A stretch of DNA of 64,000 nucleotides from Reticulitermes speratus (GCA_021186555.1 JAJKFL010000005.1:41319135-41383134), one strand, 5' to 3'; positions 47,570-59,389 are shown, counted from the stretch's first letter. Notes: generated by a model not told the origin, from the letters alone. Made by a program: numbers and translations.

Positions 47570-47650
47570 TTCGTGTGTTTCAACTCGAAAAGAGCTGGAC
47601 GGATTTTGATGAATTTTAATAAGTGCATTTTATAATTTGAGGTTCTTTCA
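47570..47650 (+). repeat. short repeat with CTGGACGGATTTT core
   Basis: Shares CTGGACGGATTTT with 29409-29421. A (CCGT/CTGT)-rich stretch (GTCCGTCTGTCTGTCCG) precedes it at about 47537-47555. Class unknown. Confidence 0.35.
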
Positions 47651-47929
47651 TGATCATTCTTCTTAATTTCCTGCAGTCGGTAATAAAAACATGGCGGGAC
47701 ACGTCTTGTGACGTGGGAAGAAGAATTTAAGCGGCCCCTAGACGGTCAATATTATTGCTCAGTATTATGGCCTTGAATTAATATTGTGCAATATACTTTT
47801 CGTTAGAGGATTCAATATTATTGTGCAATATTTTATTTTGCTCTTCGGTCAGGGCGAGAAAACATGGGGGTGATACTGATGCGGCTCATGTGACCATTGC
47901 TTTATCCGTATGTTTAAAAAAGGAAAAGA

Positions 47930-48245
47930 ATCGCCCCTGGAACAAAGAAGGGTACGTAAGACCAAAATACACACATACATGAAAATCTCACGAGAGACTT
48001 AATGGTGAGTGAGCCAAACGACTACAGAAATTTTTTGAGGTTGTATGGTCAATCATTTGATGGGCTACTCGAGATTGTTACCTCTACAATCGCTAAAATA
48101 AATACTAACACGCGAGAAGCAGTCACTCGCTGTCAGCGTTTATCCATTACGCTAAGCTGATGTGGACACCAGAAATACTTCCAAAGACCTCACGTTCATG
48201 AGTGCTATACCCCCTGAGTCCAACGCAATTATTGTGCTGGATACG
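47930..48245 (+). pseudogene. Harbinger transposase (HARBI1-like) N-terminal fragment
   Basis: Reading frames give RPWNKEGYVRPKY, then LMVSEPNDYRNFLRLYGQ, SFDGLLEIVTSTIAKINTNT, REAVTRCQRLSITL and a stop, then after a frameshift DTRNTSKDLTFMSAIPPESN and AIIVLDTC followed by a stop. These match the conserved N-terminal part of Harbinger nucleases (pattern DYRNFLRM, FDELL, I-x-K-x-DT, RLAxTLRYLATG, DLTF, AISP, IIVLDTC). Stops near 48160 and 48240 and the absence of the DDE catalytic region show it is dead. HARBI1-type nucleases act with a Myb-like partner to excise elements; no partner gene is here. Confidence 0.82.
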
Positions 48246-48333
48246 TGTTAACTGATGGCAGACAGACGGAAACTGAATGAATATTGCAGCAGTTCTGTCC
48301 ACAGATTATTCAGTATTTTGTTTTGGACAGTAT

Positions 48334-48366
48334 GTTGTGTCAATCAAATGAAGTTTGATTGACACA
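48334..48366. repeat. 14-bp perfect inverted repeat, 5-nt loop
   Basis: TTGTGTCAATCAAA (48334-48347) and TTTGATTGACACAA (48353-48366) flank TGAAG. It lies about 85 bp from the right end of the Harbinger element and could be a subterminal hairpin. Confidence 0.9.
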
Positions 48367-48514
48367 ATATTAAATATTAAAAGTAGAGGGTCAGTAATAA
48401 TGTGCGATAATTAATATTGCGCAATATTATTAACCGTCTAGGGTCACCTTTATGCAGACGTAGGAAGAGTATTAAACATATTACCAGTCCAATCAGTAAT
48501 ACTAATGATAAAGC

Positions 48515-48786
48515 TATCCCTTACAGACCTTTAGGGCTCCAGGAGGTTGAGGTTCTCAGAATTTCTAGACAATCGGCACATGAAGGTGGAAGGTTGTCAG
48601 CCCTACGCATCGGCCGCCTTTACCCCGCATCAGATATCCGTGGTACTAATTTCTGTTAGAGTCTATCCCAGGGCCATAACGTGGCCGGAATGATTAAATA
48701 AACGAAAAATCCTAATGATTCATCGGGAATCGAACCTGCGACCTTCCTGCTTGTAGCGCAGTGCCTCAACCAACTGCGCCACCAGT
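48515..48786 (-). mobile_element. SINE-C copy 1 (tRNA-like head)
   Basis: On the minus strand the head reads GGCGCAGTTGGTTGAGGCAC (box A) and GCAGGTTCGATTCCC (box B, plus coordinates 48725-48738). The body contains CCGGCCACGTTATGGCCCTG, AACAGAAATTAGTACCA, TAAAGGCGGCCGATGCGTA and GGGCTGACAACC. The same order occurs on the plus strand at 50686-50964. Both promoter boxes are close to consensus, so this copy is less decayed than its partner. The insertion lies 65 bp beyond the Harbinger element. Confidence 0.8.
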
Positions 48787-49704
48787 TAGTAATAGTGAGT
48801 ACGGTAATGGTAACCAAATAACCACAGAAAGAATTTCAGAAATTTCCTGCACTCCAACGTATACTCGAAAGCGAATTCAGAAGGCGTATGGAAATTTTAC
48901 TCGGTGGTACAGAATGCAAGTTTCTAGTTTTCTTGTAATAGTCTGTTGTCGTCGAACCATTCTTTTTTGGTCAAACGCAGCTAATCAAACCTGCAATTGA
49001 GTTGCTCTTAGACAAAAATTTCTCATAGACCCCGAACTATATGAATTTGCTGCGATATGCGTGATAGAAATGTGAATTGAGAGGCAGGAGGCCAGGATAA
49101 AAGCTACTAGCGATGTTAGAAACGTAAGACACCTTATTTACTCCAGACAGTGTCACTGCAAATTAGGGACAGCATGCTTGCATAAAAATCGGTATTCGAA
49201 CAAGGAGCTTCCTGTTTTCAGCTTGGAGGGACATGGTCACCAGGTTTGCTCAGAGGTCTGCCTGTTATGTCCGTACTGAAAACACGATGTTAGCATACTA
49301 TGTGCGGGACCCAACTTGCTCTGTGTGTTTTTTGAGTCGGCAAAGGCAAAGCGTGTGCAGTGAATGACACACTGCTGTCCTTAGAGAAGCGCTGCAACGT
49401 CGGCGTGAAAGTTGGAGGAGGGCTTCCCATACATTTTCAGTGCTAGGTAAAAACAGCATCATTGCTAAGAGTAGACTGGGTAACAGCTAAGGTCATGAAA
49501 GAATGAGACAGGTGAAACAGTTGTCTCTTTAATTTTCGTGTTCTGCGTCGCGGCAGATTTATTGGTTGCCGGTCCTAGTCCCTTATACCTTTGACTTTCT
49601 GACGGAACATTTCATCCCAATGAGACTATTTAAACACACTGATAATTAATTAAATGACCATCTTTTAACAACTGTATGTTTTTTAGTGTAACAACGTAGA
49701 CCAG
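48787..49704. other. no recognised feature
   Basis: No element or coding remnant recognised. Confidence 0.4.
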
Positions 49705-49830
49705 GGCTTGGAAAATCCGGCCCGCCTTACGCTTTAATTTGGCCCTCGAGTAAATTTTGTCAGGGCTCTCCAGACTTCATGACCTCAGAGTTGGGTCATC
49801 TGGTCCGCAGTCCTTTTGATCAAATGTAAG
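49705..49830. mobile_element. possible hAT-like terminal fragment
   Basis: CAGGGCTTGGAAAATCCGGC followed by CCGCC, TTTAATTTGGCCCTCGAG resembles the ends of hAT transposons (CAG-G start, CCGGCCCGC blocks). No matching opposite end or 8-bp TSD was found, so this is tentative. Confidence 0.3.
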
Positions 49831-49867
49831 AATACATTTATGTATATATGCTGTGGCATATCACCAT

Positions 49868-50150
49868 ATTTTATTATTATTATATTATTATTATTAAGAT
49901 ATCTGAGTTAGTAAGGCTACTATAATTTTAAAAGCTTCCACTGGACAAAACAGTGAATGGGTGCCTTGTTTGGCTTCAGAACTCATCTGCATGTTGAGAT
50001 GAAGATATAAATCACTGTCTTTGCTGGGAAATGAAATCTGTTCATCAGAAAGACGTGAAGGCGTAAGGGGAGAAATATAGGACCAGAGGAAGGAATATAT
50101 CGTCTAGTTTGCTTGTTCTCCACTCTCTCTCTCTCACACACACACACGCT
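49868..50150. repeat. microsatellites: (TTA)n and (CT)n(CA)n
   Basis: (TTA)n with one interruption lies at about 49868-49896. A (CT)n tract followed by (CA)n lies at about 50129-50149. The sequence between them is unassigned. Confidence 0.7.
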
Positions 50151-50685
50151 GACGTAATTCCTTCGAAATATAGGGTTCTGTCTGCCGTTTAGCCATGACT
50201 ACCCAGTACTTGCTCTGCGCTGTCATTACGGTGAGTTTTTGCTACGAGGTTTGTGTAAGGATGTATTTAAGTTGTCTTCACATCAGCTACCACTTAGCTG
50301 CTTGAGCGTGACAGTGACCGTGACCATGGTCTCTTGTCACTTTCTTCCTTTCCCCATTGTCAGGAAAGAGAGTATTTACAGTTCCGTAGCAAAGCGGATC
50401 AGCTGAGCTTGTAGCACACAACTGCAGAACGTTTGTCAACCCACTTTCGTTTATGTAGAAGAGAATTAGTTTTATGACGCATTTCAGTAGGATGCGTGAA
50501 GCCTTAGTTTTATGATTGGGAATATAGTGGTGGGTGGTGAATAAGGATATATTTGGAACTGAACTAGTGCTAACATTTATGGATAAAATATATAACAGTT
50601 AATGGAGAAGCAGACATGCATATAAAATGTCGTTTTCACTCTCCAGCACAAGGGCCACTACTTTTTTCCTTATGTATGGCTATAT

Positions 50686-50964
50686 TTAGTTGGTTGAGGC
50701 ACTGCGCTACAAGCCGGAAGGTGGCGGGTTTGATTTCCGTTAATGTCATTGGAATTTTTCATTGACATAATCCTTCCGGCCGCACTATGGCCCTGGGGTC
50801 GACTCAGCCTCTAACAGAAATGAGTACCAGGAATATTTCCTGGGAGGTAAAGGCGGTCGGTGCGTAAGGCTGACAACCCTGCCACCTTCATTTGCCGATT
50901 GTCTTGAAATCTGGGAGCCTCAACCTCTTGGAACCCTCAAGACTTCTCCAGGCCTGTAATTGGA
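50686..50964 (+). mobile_element. SINE-C copy 2
   Basis: Starts in a degraded head (GTTGGTTGAGGCACTGCGCT, box B-like GGTTTGATTTCC) and follows the body of copy 1: CCGGCCGCACTATGGCCCTG, AACAGAAATGAGTACCA, TAAAGGCGGTCGGTGCGTAA, GGCTGACAACCC, and CTCAACCTCTTGGAACCCTC. It is inverted relative to copy 1, about 1.9 kb away. The 5' end of the head seems lost. Confidence 0.78.
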
Positions 50965-50965
50965 T

Positions 50966-53900
50966 TGCTTATCTACCTTGCTTATGGCATATATTAATAA
51001 CATCTGGGATATCCAGGCAGATTTGTTACATCTGAACCAACCTACTCGTCTGCTGCTGGATTAAATTGCTGTTATGTAGTGTACTAGTTGGAAAATCGGC
51101 TAGCATAAAATTAACCACCGCGAGGTCATCAAATCGAGGTTGGTGAAGACAAAAAGAAAATTGATTGTCCCCGTAAAAGATCTTTTTTTTGGGCAAATCT
51201 GTTTGTGAACTAGCACCTTGTAGGTCCAATTATGTTGTCAGGAAACTCTGAATTGGGACGTTAGAGATAATTTCTTTTCATGTTTTCGGTCTGCTCACTC
51301 CTTTTTACTAAAAATGTTAACTGAAAAATTTCATGCTGGGGTCGTACAGAAAAGAGAAGAATTGCAACATAAAAACGTAAAACATGCTGTGGACTACAAT
51401 GTATCAAGGAAATAGACAAAAATGTGTTCACTGTATAGTTAAAAAGTACTTTTTATATGGGGGTGGAATTTGGACATTGACTGAAAAACTAAGGAAGAAA
51501 ATGAGGTAGGTTTAGTCCGATTACTTAAAATATTGTCAGATGGCTTGAGGAAATAGTCGGAAATAAAACACCATTGGAAGAAGTGGATTTTATTTCATTA
51601 ACTGAGCTTTATGAACTCTATAAAATAAAGCTGTGAGATGTTGTGGCCGTATAGGACGAATGAAAGAGGAAACATTAATTAAAAATCTGTTGCGCTGGGT
51701 AGTACAAGGGAGGAGGAGGAGGAAGAAGAAGAAGCAGAAGAAGAAGGAGAAAATGTAAAGAATGGGGAGACTTACATGTAAGTGGAAAATACCTATAAAA
51801 CATATTACGTTAGATGTGGAGGCTCGAGGTTTGGAAGGTGGAGACTGGGATTACAGATGACTGTGGAAATTGGATACGGCAAACCCTTGAAGGGTAAAAT
51901 TAGGAAGAAGAAGAAGAAGAAGAAGCTCATTTTTGTTACTTCCAGATATTCCCATTATTTTATGCACAAAACCCCTCGTTTCTGTTCTCATCTCGCATTA
52001 AACTAGTTTTGAAACTGATGGCTGATGCTTCACTGTCGGCTGTCGCACTGACAGTAACGAGCGAGTGTCTGTGCTAGACTTGTCTACGCATTGTCTAGAC
52101 GTATTTATTAGCCATGCCTCCTGGATACAAAGAAATTATCCTTGAAGCATCTAAAAGAGGAAAATTACATACATCCCCAGAGAAAAAATTAATGCAGTTA
52201 TGCTGTTGCAGGCGTTGTTAGCCTCATCATTTCATTAAACATATTAGCATATGCATACTCCGTAAAGGTTCTACGCCCCGTAACAGGATTAGGTACGCTT
52301 ATACGGCTGACGCGTGGATATCATTAAGTTTCTTTTGCACGTACATTTGTCAGGTCCCTCTAAACATATTTATTTTCTTCCTCTCTCTCTTCTTCCTGCA
52401 AATGTAAATTTTCTCCCTTCCAGCTTACCTAGCTTTTCCGCATCACATTAATATTGATTCGTGTTTCTCTTTTGACAGTTAAAAGTAGAAAATTCCGTTA
52501 CAAGCAGTTTTTAGCTAAATTTGCACAAAAAATAGCTTCTCTGTTTCCATATGTTTTGTGAGTAAAAGGATAGGGTTTTAAATAATGCTTAAAATTTGCT
52601 CGTCTATCGTAAGCAGTGTAAGCATGTTGACTGCTTCTTTATCTCATGGTTATTTAAGGCTGCTATCCCAGCTACATGTATTTGTTTTGGTTCCGTTGGT
52701 GAGAATTGCTTACCGCCATTTTATAGGCCTAATATCTCTCATAGTCACGAACAGGTCACAGTGCATTATTTTTGTATCACCGAAACATTTCTCATTCTCA
52801 AGTTTCAGACCGAAGAGGCGACCTTTAGGTAACAAGTTAGCTGCGATATGTTGAATAAACTCTCGTGAATGGCTGTAAAGGGTGGTCCTCAATCTTGGTA
52901 TTGGACGGGCGGCTAAAAACTCTCACCGTAAAAATACTAGAATTTTTCACGAGGTGGGAAAGCCGAACGTAATATACGACTTCAGTGATTCTGCTGGAAC
53001 GTTGTGGCGGTGTTTATTGAAATCAACTGGCTTACGATGATTTCCACATGATAATGAACCTTGTGTTTTACGAGAGGCTACCGTCAGCTACACCCACCTC
53101 CTTCTAGCGCCGGGTTGCGAATGGGTTGGGAGCTGTACTCTGCCTCCTCTCTGTGCCTGCCCAGTCATGTCATGGCGAGACCTTTACCTTTACTGTCAGC
53201 TTCTGAAAAAGAACCTTCTCTTCTCCATAGAAGTAATTAAAAGACATATAGAATTGATTGTTGAAATGTAGTATTTAAATGTGATAAATTAAAAATTGCA
53301 TGTAGTTTACATTCTAAACGCCTGGGTTAATGACACTTCAGGTTGAGAGTCAGCTAATCAGGACACACGTGTCGATTGACCACAGGGTCAATTGTTGAAA
53401 TAGTGGACTGTGTCAGCCGTAAAATTACCTGGACAAAAACAATACCTGAACATACAGAGGAGCGTTAACCACATAACTTGAAAATGTTTTTTTCCGTACA
53501 GGGTTTCCTGCCAATTTAGGTTTATTGATCAAGTTTAATTAGCACGAGAATCAGTCATCGCTGGTCGCGAGGATTGCCCGCATTTCATCAAACATCCGCA
53601 AAGTTTTCACTTCCAGTTGTGGATAAATGTAATGGATTCGAAATTGTATTCTTAGGGTTCTAAACTTTAATTCGTGTTCAGCATGAAGAAAGTTTCGCAT
53701 GCTTTGCATCTAGTAATGGGACCTTTGAGGTAGTGATAGTACTTTACCGAAGTGAATTCTCGTTCCATTTTTGGAAGTAAAAAGGAAGAAAGTGATCTAC
53801 TTATTCTACTTTTATTGTATTTATTGAGAAGCCGTGTAAATACAGTGAACAGTTCGACGGTTGTGGTGTCCTTTGTGGTGCTTTCTACTCGCAGAATTAC

Positions 53901-54173
53901 CATTTTGACGCCTTGTTGTGGACTCCACAAAATAATTGTGAACTGTCTTAAATACCCTCACCTCTCAAATTTGTGTGAGGTATTTGTGTCACCTGCTGTC
54001 ACATTACGACACGGTGCAAGTGTGTGTTCTGTGCGATTCTCGTAGCGGACAGCATTGTTTCCTACATAGCATTAACAGGGCGGTCTTTATAATGGACATG
54101 GACTGTGTTGTCTCTGAAGTAGGAAATGAAGAAATTTTATGTACAATTTAGATGAATGTCAGTCTTAAAAAGT
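50966..54173. other. 3.2-kb stretch; GAA-rich tracts and a possible LINE tail
   Basis: Purine-rich (GGA/GAA)n occurs at about 51708-51757 and (GAA)n at about 51901-51925. The short unique piece ending in (GAA)n at 51810-51925 could be another LINE tail, by analogy with the tail at 19491-19500, but I could not read a convincing C-terminal peptide. No genes are seen. Confidence 0.4.
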
Positions 54174-54355
54174 CCACGCCATGACTCGGGAGTTTAATCA
54201 CCGGCCTGTCACTGCGGAGGCCCAGGTTCGATCCCGGTTTACTCCATGTGATCAGTGGTGGACAGAGTGGCACTGGGACATGTTTTTTCTCCGAATGCTT
54301 TTGTTTTCCTCTGTCAGTATCATTCCACAAACCATCAGTACCCATCTTCACATAA
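54174..54355 (+). mobile_element. SINE-A copy 2
   Basis: The head CCATGACTCGGGAGTTTAAT corresponds to box A of the other copies (degraded here) and GGTTCGATCCC at 54225-54235 is an intact box B. The body TCCATGTGATCAGTGGTGGA, GTGGCACTGGGACA, CTCTGTCAGTATCATTCCAC follows the copy at 63361. The 3' third is missing or too diverged. Confidence 0.78.
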
Positions 54356-54703
54356 TACAGGAAAGATGTTCTGTGTGATAAAATAGCTAGTCACTTCCAG
54401 TCGGCTCGCCTAGCTTATAAAACGTTGGCATGCAGTAACAACGTGTCCATTAGACGTGACGCGTGTCTGCGAGCAGAAGAAAAATATTGTCAGCGCCTTC
54501 TTTAAATAATGATTAGTGTAAAACAATATTAACTGCAAACATGGAACCAATACGCTTGGTCCCCAACTCACGGCAAATTGCAGTAGCGGCGAGCGCTGAG
54601 CTGCCTGCCGTCAAGCGAAACTATCAAAGAATTATGAGAGTCTTTGGAGTATTGTTCCTGTAATATTGCCAATAGAAGGACAAGCGGGTATAGCGTTGTA
54701 ACC

Positions 54704-54782
54704 TCACATAGGCTATGTGGTTAAAGTGTCGCATTTCCATGGGAAGAAAAATATTCTGTAAGGAGTGGGGGCAAGATCGTTT
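54704..54782 (+). repeat. unclassified repeat R2, copy 1
   Basis: AAAGTGTCGCATTTCCATGG, GAAGAAAAAT and GGGG-CAAGATC are shared with the minus strand of 60315-60382. The common core spans about 70 bp with few mismatches. No coding or tRNA-like signal. Confidence 0.65.
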
Positions 54783-54786
54783 TCCA

Positions 54787-55290
54787 CCGTGCATGCTACA
54801 TGTCTAGCCCAACCCATCATCGCTTCAGTCGGAATACTGTCATCAGCACCTTATTCTGAATGACCCTTCGCATTTTTCCCTAAGGCCAATAGACGGAGCT
54901 TCTCACCAGTGTGCATATATCATAACACAGGAGATAAAATTGTATTGTGTAATCCTTACATTGCTTAGACAGAAGACGGAATTATGTAGGAGACTGAACT
55001 GCGTGGTAACAAGTATTGCCCGAATTTAATATGCTCTTAGTATTTTCGTCATTGTAACTTTGAGATACCATGGATTTCTTTTTCCATTTTGCCCAAATTT
55101 CAAAGGGTGCAATATCTATATTAAACTGTGTTATGGAGTACTTAGGATCCGCTATACCTGAACGTATTCAGTGTAGAGTGCTAATCAAGCAAAACGGGGC
55201 CGTGAGTCACATACGATTGAGCAACACAAATCTAGACGAACACAGGGCAGTGGCTTGAAATAAGAAAGGCCCACTTCCCTTCAAAAATGA
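54787..55290. other. no recognised feature
   Basis: Nothing recognised; the short plus frame at 55070-55258 is unassigned. Confidence 0.4.
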
Positions 55291-55350
55291 GGTTAGTCAA
55301 GCGGGCAATGCGTCTATTGTAGAGAAACACGGTTCGAATCTGGCTCAGGC
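55291..55350 (+). mobile_element. tRNA-like SINE head fragment
   Basis: Box A-like TTAGTCAAGCGGGC and box B-like GGTTCGAATC (55331-55340) are spaced about as in a tRNA, but the acceptor stem does not pair well by eye. Body not assignable to SINE-A to D. Confidence 0.4.
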
Positions 55351-55504
55351 CATTCACCCACTTTTCTTGTCTTTTTAATTCATCGTATTTCCTACAATAG
55401 AATATTTTGTAATTGGTGTTCCAGTGACGTCCACATTCACGATACGTGATTCTGTCTGTCACGGTATTGAAACTGACACTATATTAAACATCCAATATGG
55501 CACT

Positions 55505-55660
55505 GACCTTAAGGGAACCTCAGCAGGAGGTCCCGACTTCAAATATCGGCCCCAAGACTGTTATCCTGAGATTTCTGGTTCTTCTCAATCGCTGTAGGTA
55601 TAAACCGAGTGGTGTGGTACGTTAAACTTACATTGACCTCCATTGCCTGTTTAGTTCGTT
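55505..55660 (+). mobile_element. SINE-D fragment
   Basis: A box B-like CGACTTCAAATATC is followed by ATCCTGAGATTTCTGGTTCT, TCTCAATCGCTGTAGG and a diverged body, in the order seen at 45424. Immediately upstream is the AGGAGGTCC block of the tRNA-like head. Confidence 0.55.
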
Positions 55661-55734
55661 ACCCAATAGTCGTCCTATATAATCGTAGCAACTGAAATCG
55701 TCACCTTCGTTACCTAAGTCAAGATAACGTAAAG

Positions 55735-55990
55735 TTGTCCCAGTACACGCCGTGGAGGCTTGTGGGGGATTGGGTCTATAGCTCTACTCATTCTTAACCT
55801 CGGCAGTAATTTAGGTGGGTGGTTAGCTTCACGCTCCGGCCGCTTTACTTCCGGAGAAAGAGCTCCCGAAAGCCTTCGAACAGGAAGCTGGGTGGGCTCC
55901 AGAGCCGGTCTGGACGTTTGGGACTGGCGAAAAGCCTCTTGTTTCTGCTGGGATTAAGGAAACCAGCAATGGATGAATAAATAAATAATA
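55735..55990 (+). repeat. unclassified interspersed repeat R1, copy 2
   Basis: Matches 13144-13310 through GTCCCAGTACACGCC, GGCTTGTGGGGG, TCTACTCATTCTTAACCTCG and GGAGAAAGAGCTCC. It extends further, reads GSWVGSRAGLDVWDWRK in one frame, and ends in an (AATA)n tail at about 55974-55990, suggesting retroposition by a LINE. Confidence 0.6.
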
Positions 55991-58378
55991 AGTGATTGTG
56001 TTTAAGACGATGAATAGACATGCATTTATGTAATTCTTCTATAATGTGAACCTACACATATCCCAGAAGGAGAGGGAGGCTATCTGTTCCCACTGACCAG
56101 AGTATATCTTAAGAAACCAAAAGTCATTCTATGAATCCCGTAGTTTGCCATGCTACAATAACTTCGCCACCGAAACCAGTTCTGACATGAGCCCGACGAG
56201 TTAAGTCGACACCTTCCCTTAGCACTCCGAAGCGTAAATTTTTTCTATACCTAAATAATATGTAAAAATTTTGTTTCTTTCTCTCAGAAAACACCAGTCT
56301 TCATTAGAAAGACAAAATGATCGGTAAGTCACTGATCTTTCTGAGAACAACACGTAACCCATAAACACACCGTGCAGGTAGAATTAAGAGCTTTGTAGTG
56401 GCAGATGGACTGGTATGTTTAGTAACCGCTGTGATTAAATGGGGTATTTACTTCACCTTCCTCGTGGTCAGTCCTAAAAATATTTTATCACGCCATAAAT
56501 CACCGTGTCTCTCGATTACAGTAATAAGCCAAGAGTCGTAACTCCCATACATGACATTTAATGGTAACACCTTGATAAAGTAATGACATAAATCTTGGTG
56601 TAACTCCTCTTAGCACTTTAGCCTTATCGAAAAAATTCACTCATATGATAAAGAAAGGGGTTTTTGGTATAATGTAGTCTCACCCATAAACAGTGTGTGG
56701 TAGCAAGTACAATTTATTATACTAGTTACTGTAATGTGTCTCCTAGAATCTCCATTGAGCTGGAGGCAAACAAAAGCCCACCGCAGAGCGCTGTCCGACA
56801 AGAAGATGCATTAAATCTCTTTAGAGAGCTTTTTCAAAAGAGTGCTACTTAGCAGCTCTGAATATATCGACCTTATTTTAGTAATAAAAGGCAGCTTACC
56901 CAAGTCCCTAGCTTGTAGTCTGTCCTCATGCTTTCCCCAGCAGTTAAAATTCTGTTTGCCTCCACTGTAGAGCTTAATTGTAAAGTGAAAGGGTGACTTG
57001 TTCTTAACGTGACCCTCTAAACACATTACTTCTTTGTCGTCGTTTTCTTCATCTTGTCGGTCAGGTTTGGGAGACTGTTACTGTATGTGACAAGTTTACA
57101 ATGCTGCAAGTATTGTCTGACGTAAAACCACGTGATAGAGTAATAATATGCGGGCTGTAAATTTCTGAGTTCAAGATATTTTTAGTTCGTGTTTTAAGAA
57201 ATTGTTTTCGTACAAGGGAACGGATATAGTCGTGAAAATTATAACATTTCTAAGATTCGTGTTTTTAATGGATTAACGTCATTTAAATATTTCGGGCATA
57301 TTAAGCTTTTGCTTTCTCATTCATGAAATTAGCCCGCGAGTCTCTTTGGGAGATCTTTGACCTTCATTTTTGCCCAGAACTATTTTAAATGCACAGATCT
57401 GTTTTCTTATATCCGTCGTATCGTTGTCTAACTCGTTTGCCTCGCCGTCTTTCAAGGGCTTCTGTTCCATGAATCCAGCCAAAAGGTTTATACAGAACTT
57501 GAATTGCCGTTTATTCTACATGTGCAGCCCTTATAAATTTTTTTATGAAACATAAAAGATTCAAAGAAAAGTACAAGATCTGAAACTTCGCTTTATAGCC
57601 CTCTTCGTCGAAAAGTTTTAAATGCAAAAACAATGACGTATCTTTTTTCTTTCTTCTTCATCTTATTTTTCTGCTTCTTCATCTTCTTTTTCTGCTTCTT
57701 CATCATCATCTTCTTAACTGTGTAGGCCTTTTCCGGCTTTGTGGAAATTGTATTTCAAAGATGAAATGTAGCTTTCATTTGCATTGGAGGACGCTCCCAA
57801 AGCGGGGCCTTGGTGGTAATCATGTGGACGAATTAGTAGCCATGAAAATGCACATCCAATTACTGATACGTATATACCGTATGAATACCACTACGATTGC
57901 TGTGTGAAATGTCATTTTGTGTTTTGAGAAATAGTAACACATCAATATGATGTAAAATTCAGATATTGGGTTTTTAATGAAATGGAAAGCAGTTTTTTTT
58001 TTGTTTCTCGTTCCACCCAATCTCCTTGTTATACGGAATGGCCCTTAGATGATGGAACGTTACAGAGAGAGAGAGCTCATTTTAATATGGAGTCTATTGA
58101 TTTGTGTCGTACGTATAGTCCTTGTACCGACTGGTAATTGCCGAGAAAGGACCTTCTGTTAGTAAAAAAACAGTACAGAATAAATGTAGGAACATTCTTC
58201 TCTCTAAGAAGGATTTAGATACCGTCAGACACGATGTATGTTATATACTTACGTTATTGTGGCAATATCTTTCTATCCAGTTCGGTCATCTTCAAGCCGT
58301 TAATATAAAACTCATAAAAGTATTGTGTATAATTGTATTGGATGGCATTAAGAATTTAGATTAATTTTACAATTAAAC
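55991..58378. other. 2.4-kb stretch; CTT-rich tract only
   Basis: A pyrimidine-rich (CTT)n-like tract with repeated TTCTGCTTCTTCATCTT units lies at about 57645-57716. No genes or transposon remnants recognised elsewhere. Confidence 0.4.
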
Positions 58379-58538
58379 CAATACATGTTGGAGTGTCAGG
58401 GTTTGTTTTTTTAATGGTTAAAACGCTCATTTAAATACTGAAATATTAAACAGTCTCGTAACGTTTTAACAATTTCAAATGTGCTAATCCATGTTTTAAC
58501 TATTACAAAACAAACGCTGACATTGCAACATGTATTAT
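58379..58538. mobile_element. MITE-like element with ~46-bp inverted ends
   Basis: The left end AATACATGTTGGAGTGTCAG, GGTTTGTTTT, TAATGGTTAAAAC is matched on the minus strand by AATACATGTTGCAATGTCAG, CGTTTGTTTT, TAATAGTTAAAAC at the right end. Total length is about 160 bp. No clear TSD was found, so the superfamily is undetermined. Confidence 0.7.
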
Positions 58539-59389
58539 TTTAGTTCTAAATTTGAGATCGTAATTAATAATACCATGTAATGCAATAGCGTACAATACTT
58601 TTGTGCGTTTTATATTAATGGCCTGAATTTTACCGAATTGGATAGAAACACTTAGTGACAATAAAGTGTTTGACATACCTTAGTTGTGTCTGGCCGTATT
58701 CAAATCGTTTTTGTTACAATTAACACAGCGGGATGATAAATGTAAAATCTGTAACAATAATCCATCCTCTTCCGTATCCCGTTCTGTCTATCAGGCTTCC
58801 TTTTTAGAGCTCTCACCAAATTATGCACGTGAGTCTATTGATTTAAAAAATTAGTTTCATAGGTATTTGAGAAGTACATTGTTGCAACAATTAATGTCTG
58901 TTTCCTATCGTCGTCCATAAAACTCTCAGAACTCTTGCCAGCGTCTGTTCGGTCCTTCCTCTTACCACTTCTTCCTGTGTTTTTATAGTTTTATGTTATC
59001 TTTTTTCACCTGTCTTCATCCGTTCTATGTACATACCCTTTACATCTTCTTCTCTTCAGTAACTTCTTCAACGATGTAATCGACGTAAGCTTCTTCCGTA
59101 TTTTGTTATTTATGTTTTTGCTTGTACATGCTCCTCCAAGGATCGTAAAGTTACCACATCTGCCGCTTCTCTTCCTCTTCTGTCCTGTTTTCCCTATTAG
59201 AATTAATAGTATTTCTGATCGTAACAATTTTATGATAGATCCCAAAAGAATTTTCTTTGAGTGGCATACGTAAAACAAAATTAAAACTGCGATAGCGTAG
59301 TAAGATTATAACAACGTATTATGTCTGTAACACCAGGGTGTTGAGTTCGTCTTTATCGTATGTTATACAGCCTACTGTTCATTAGATAT
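58539..59389. other. no recognised feature
   Basis: The minus frame at 59006-59278 (90 codons) is Lys/Arg-rich with no recognised domain. Nothing else is seen. Confidence 0.4.

Larger units (their letters stand above)
47727..48452 (+). mobile_element. internally deleted PIF/Harbinger element
   Basis: A 720-bp element (47730-48449) is flanked by the 3-bp direct repeat TTA (47727-47729, 48450-48452), the TSD type of PIF/Harbinger. Terminal inverted repeats begin AGCGGCCCCTAGACGG on the left and AGGTGACCCTAGACGG on the right (read inward), then share a (T/C)AATA(A)TATTG block. Inside is an N-terminal transposase fragment, and near the right end a 14-bp perfect inverted repeat. The catalytic C-terminal half is missing, so it is a non-autonomous deletion derivative. 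Confidence 0.82.

Noticed and set aside
57585..57625. Possible hammerhead-like string on the minus strand (GACGAAGAGGGCTATAAAGCGAAG)
   Set aside because: The CTGANGA core is absent and GAAA is displaced; no stem I could be paired.
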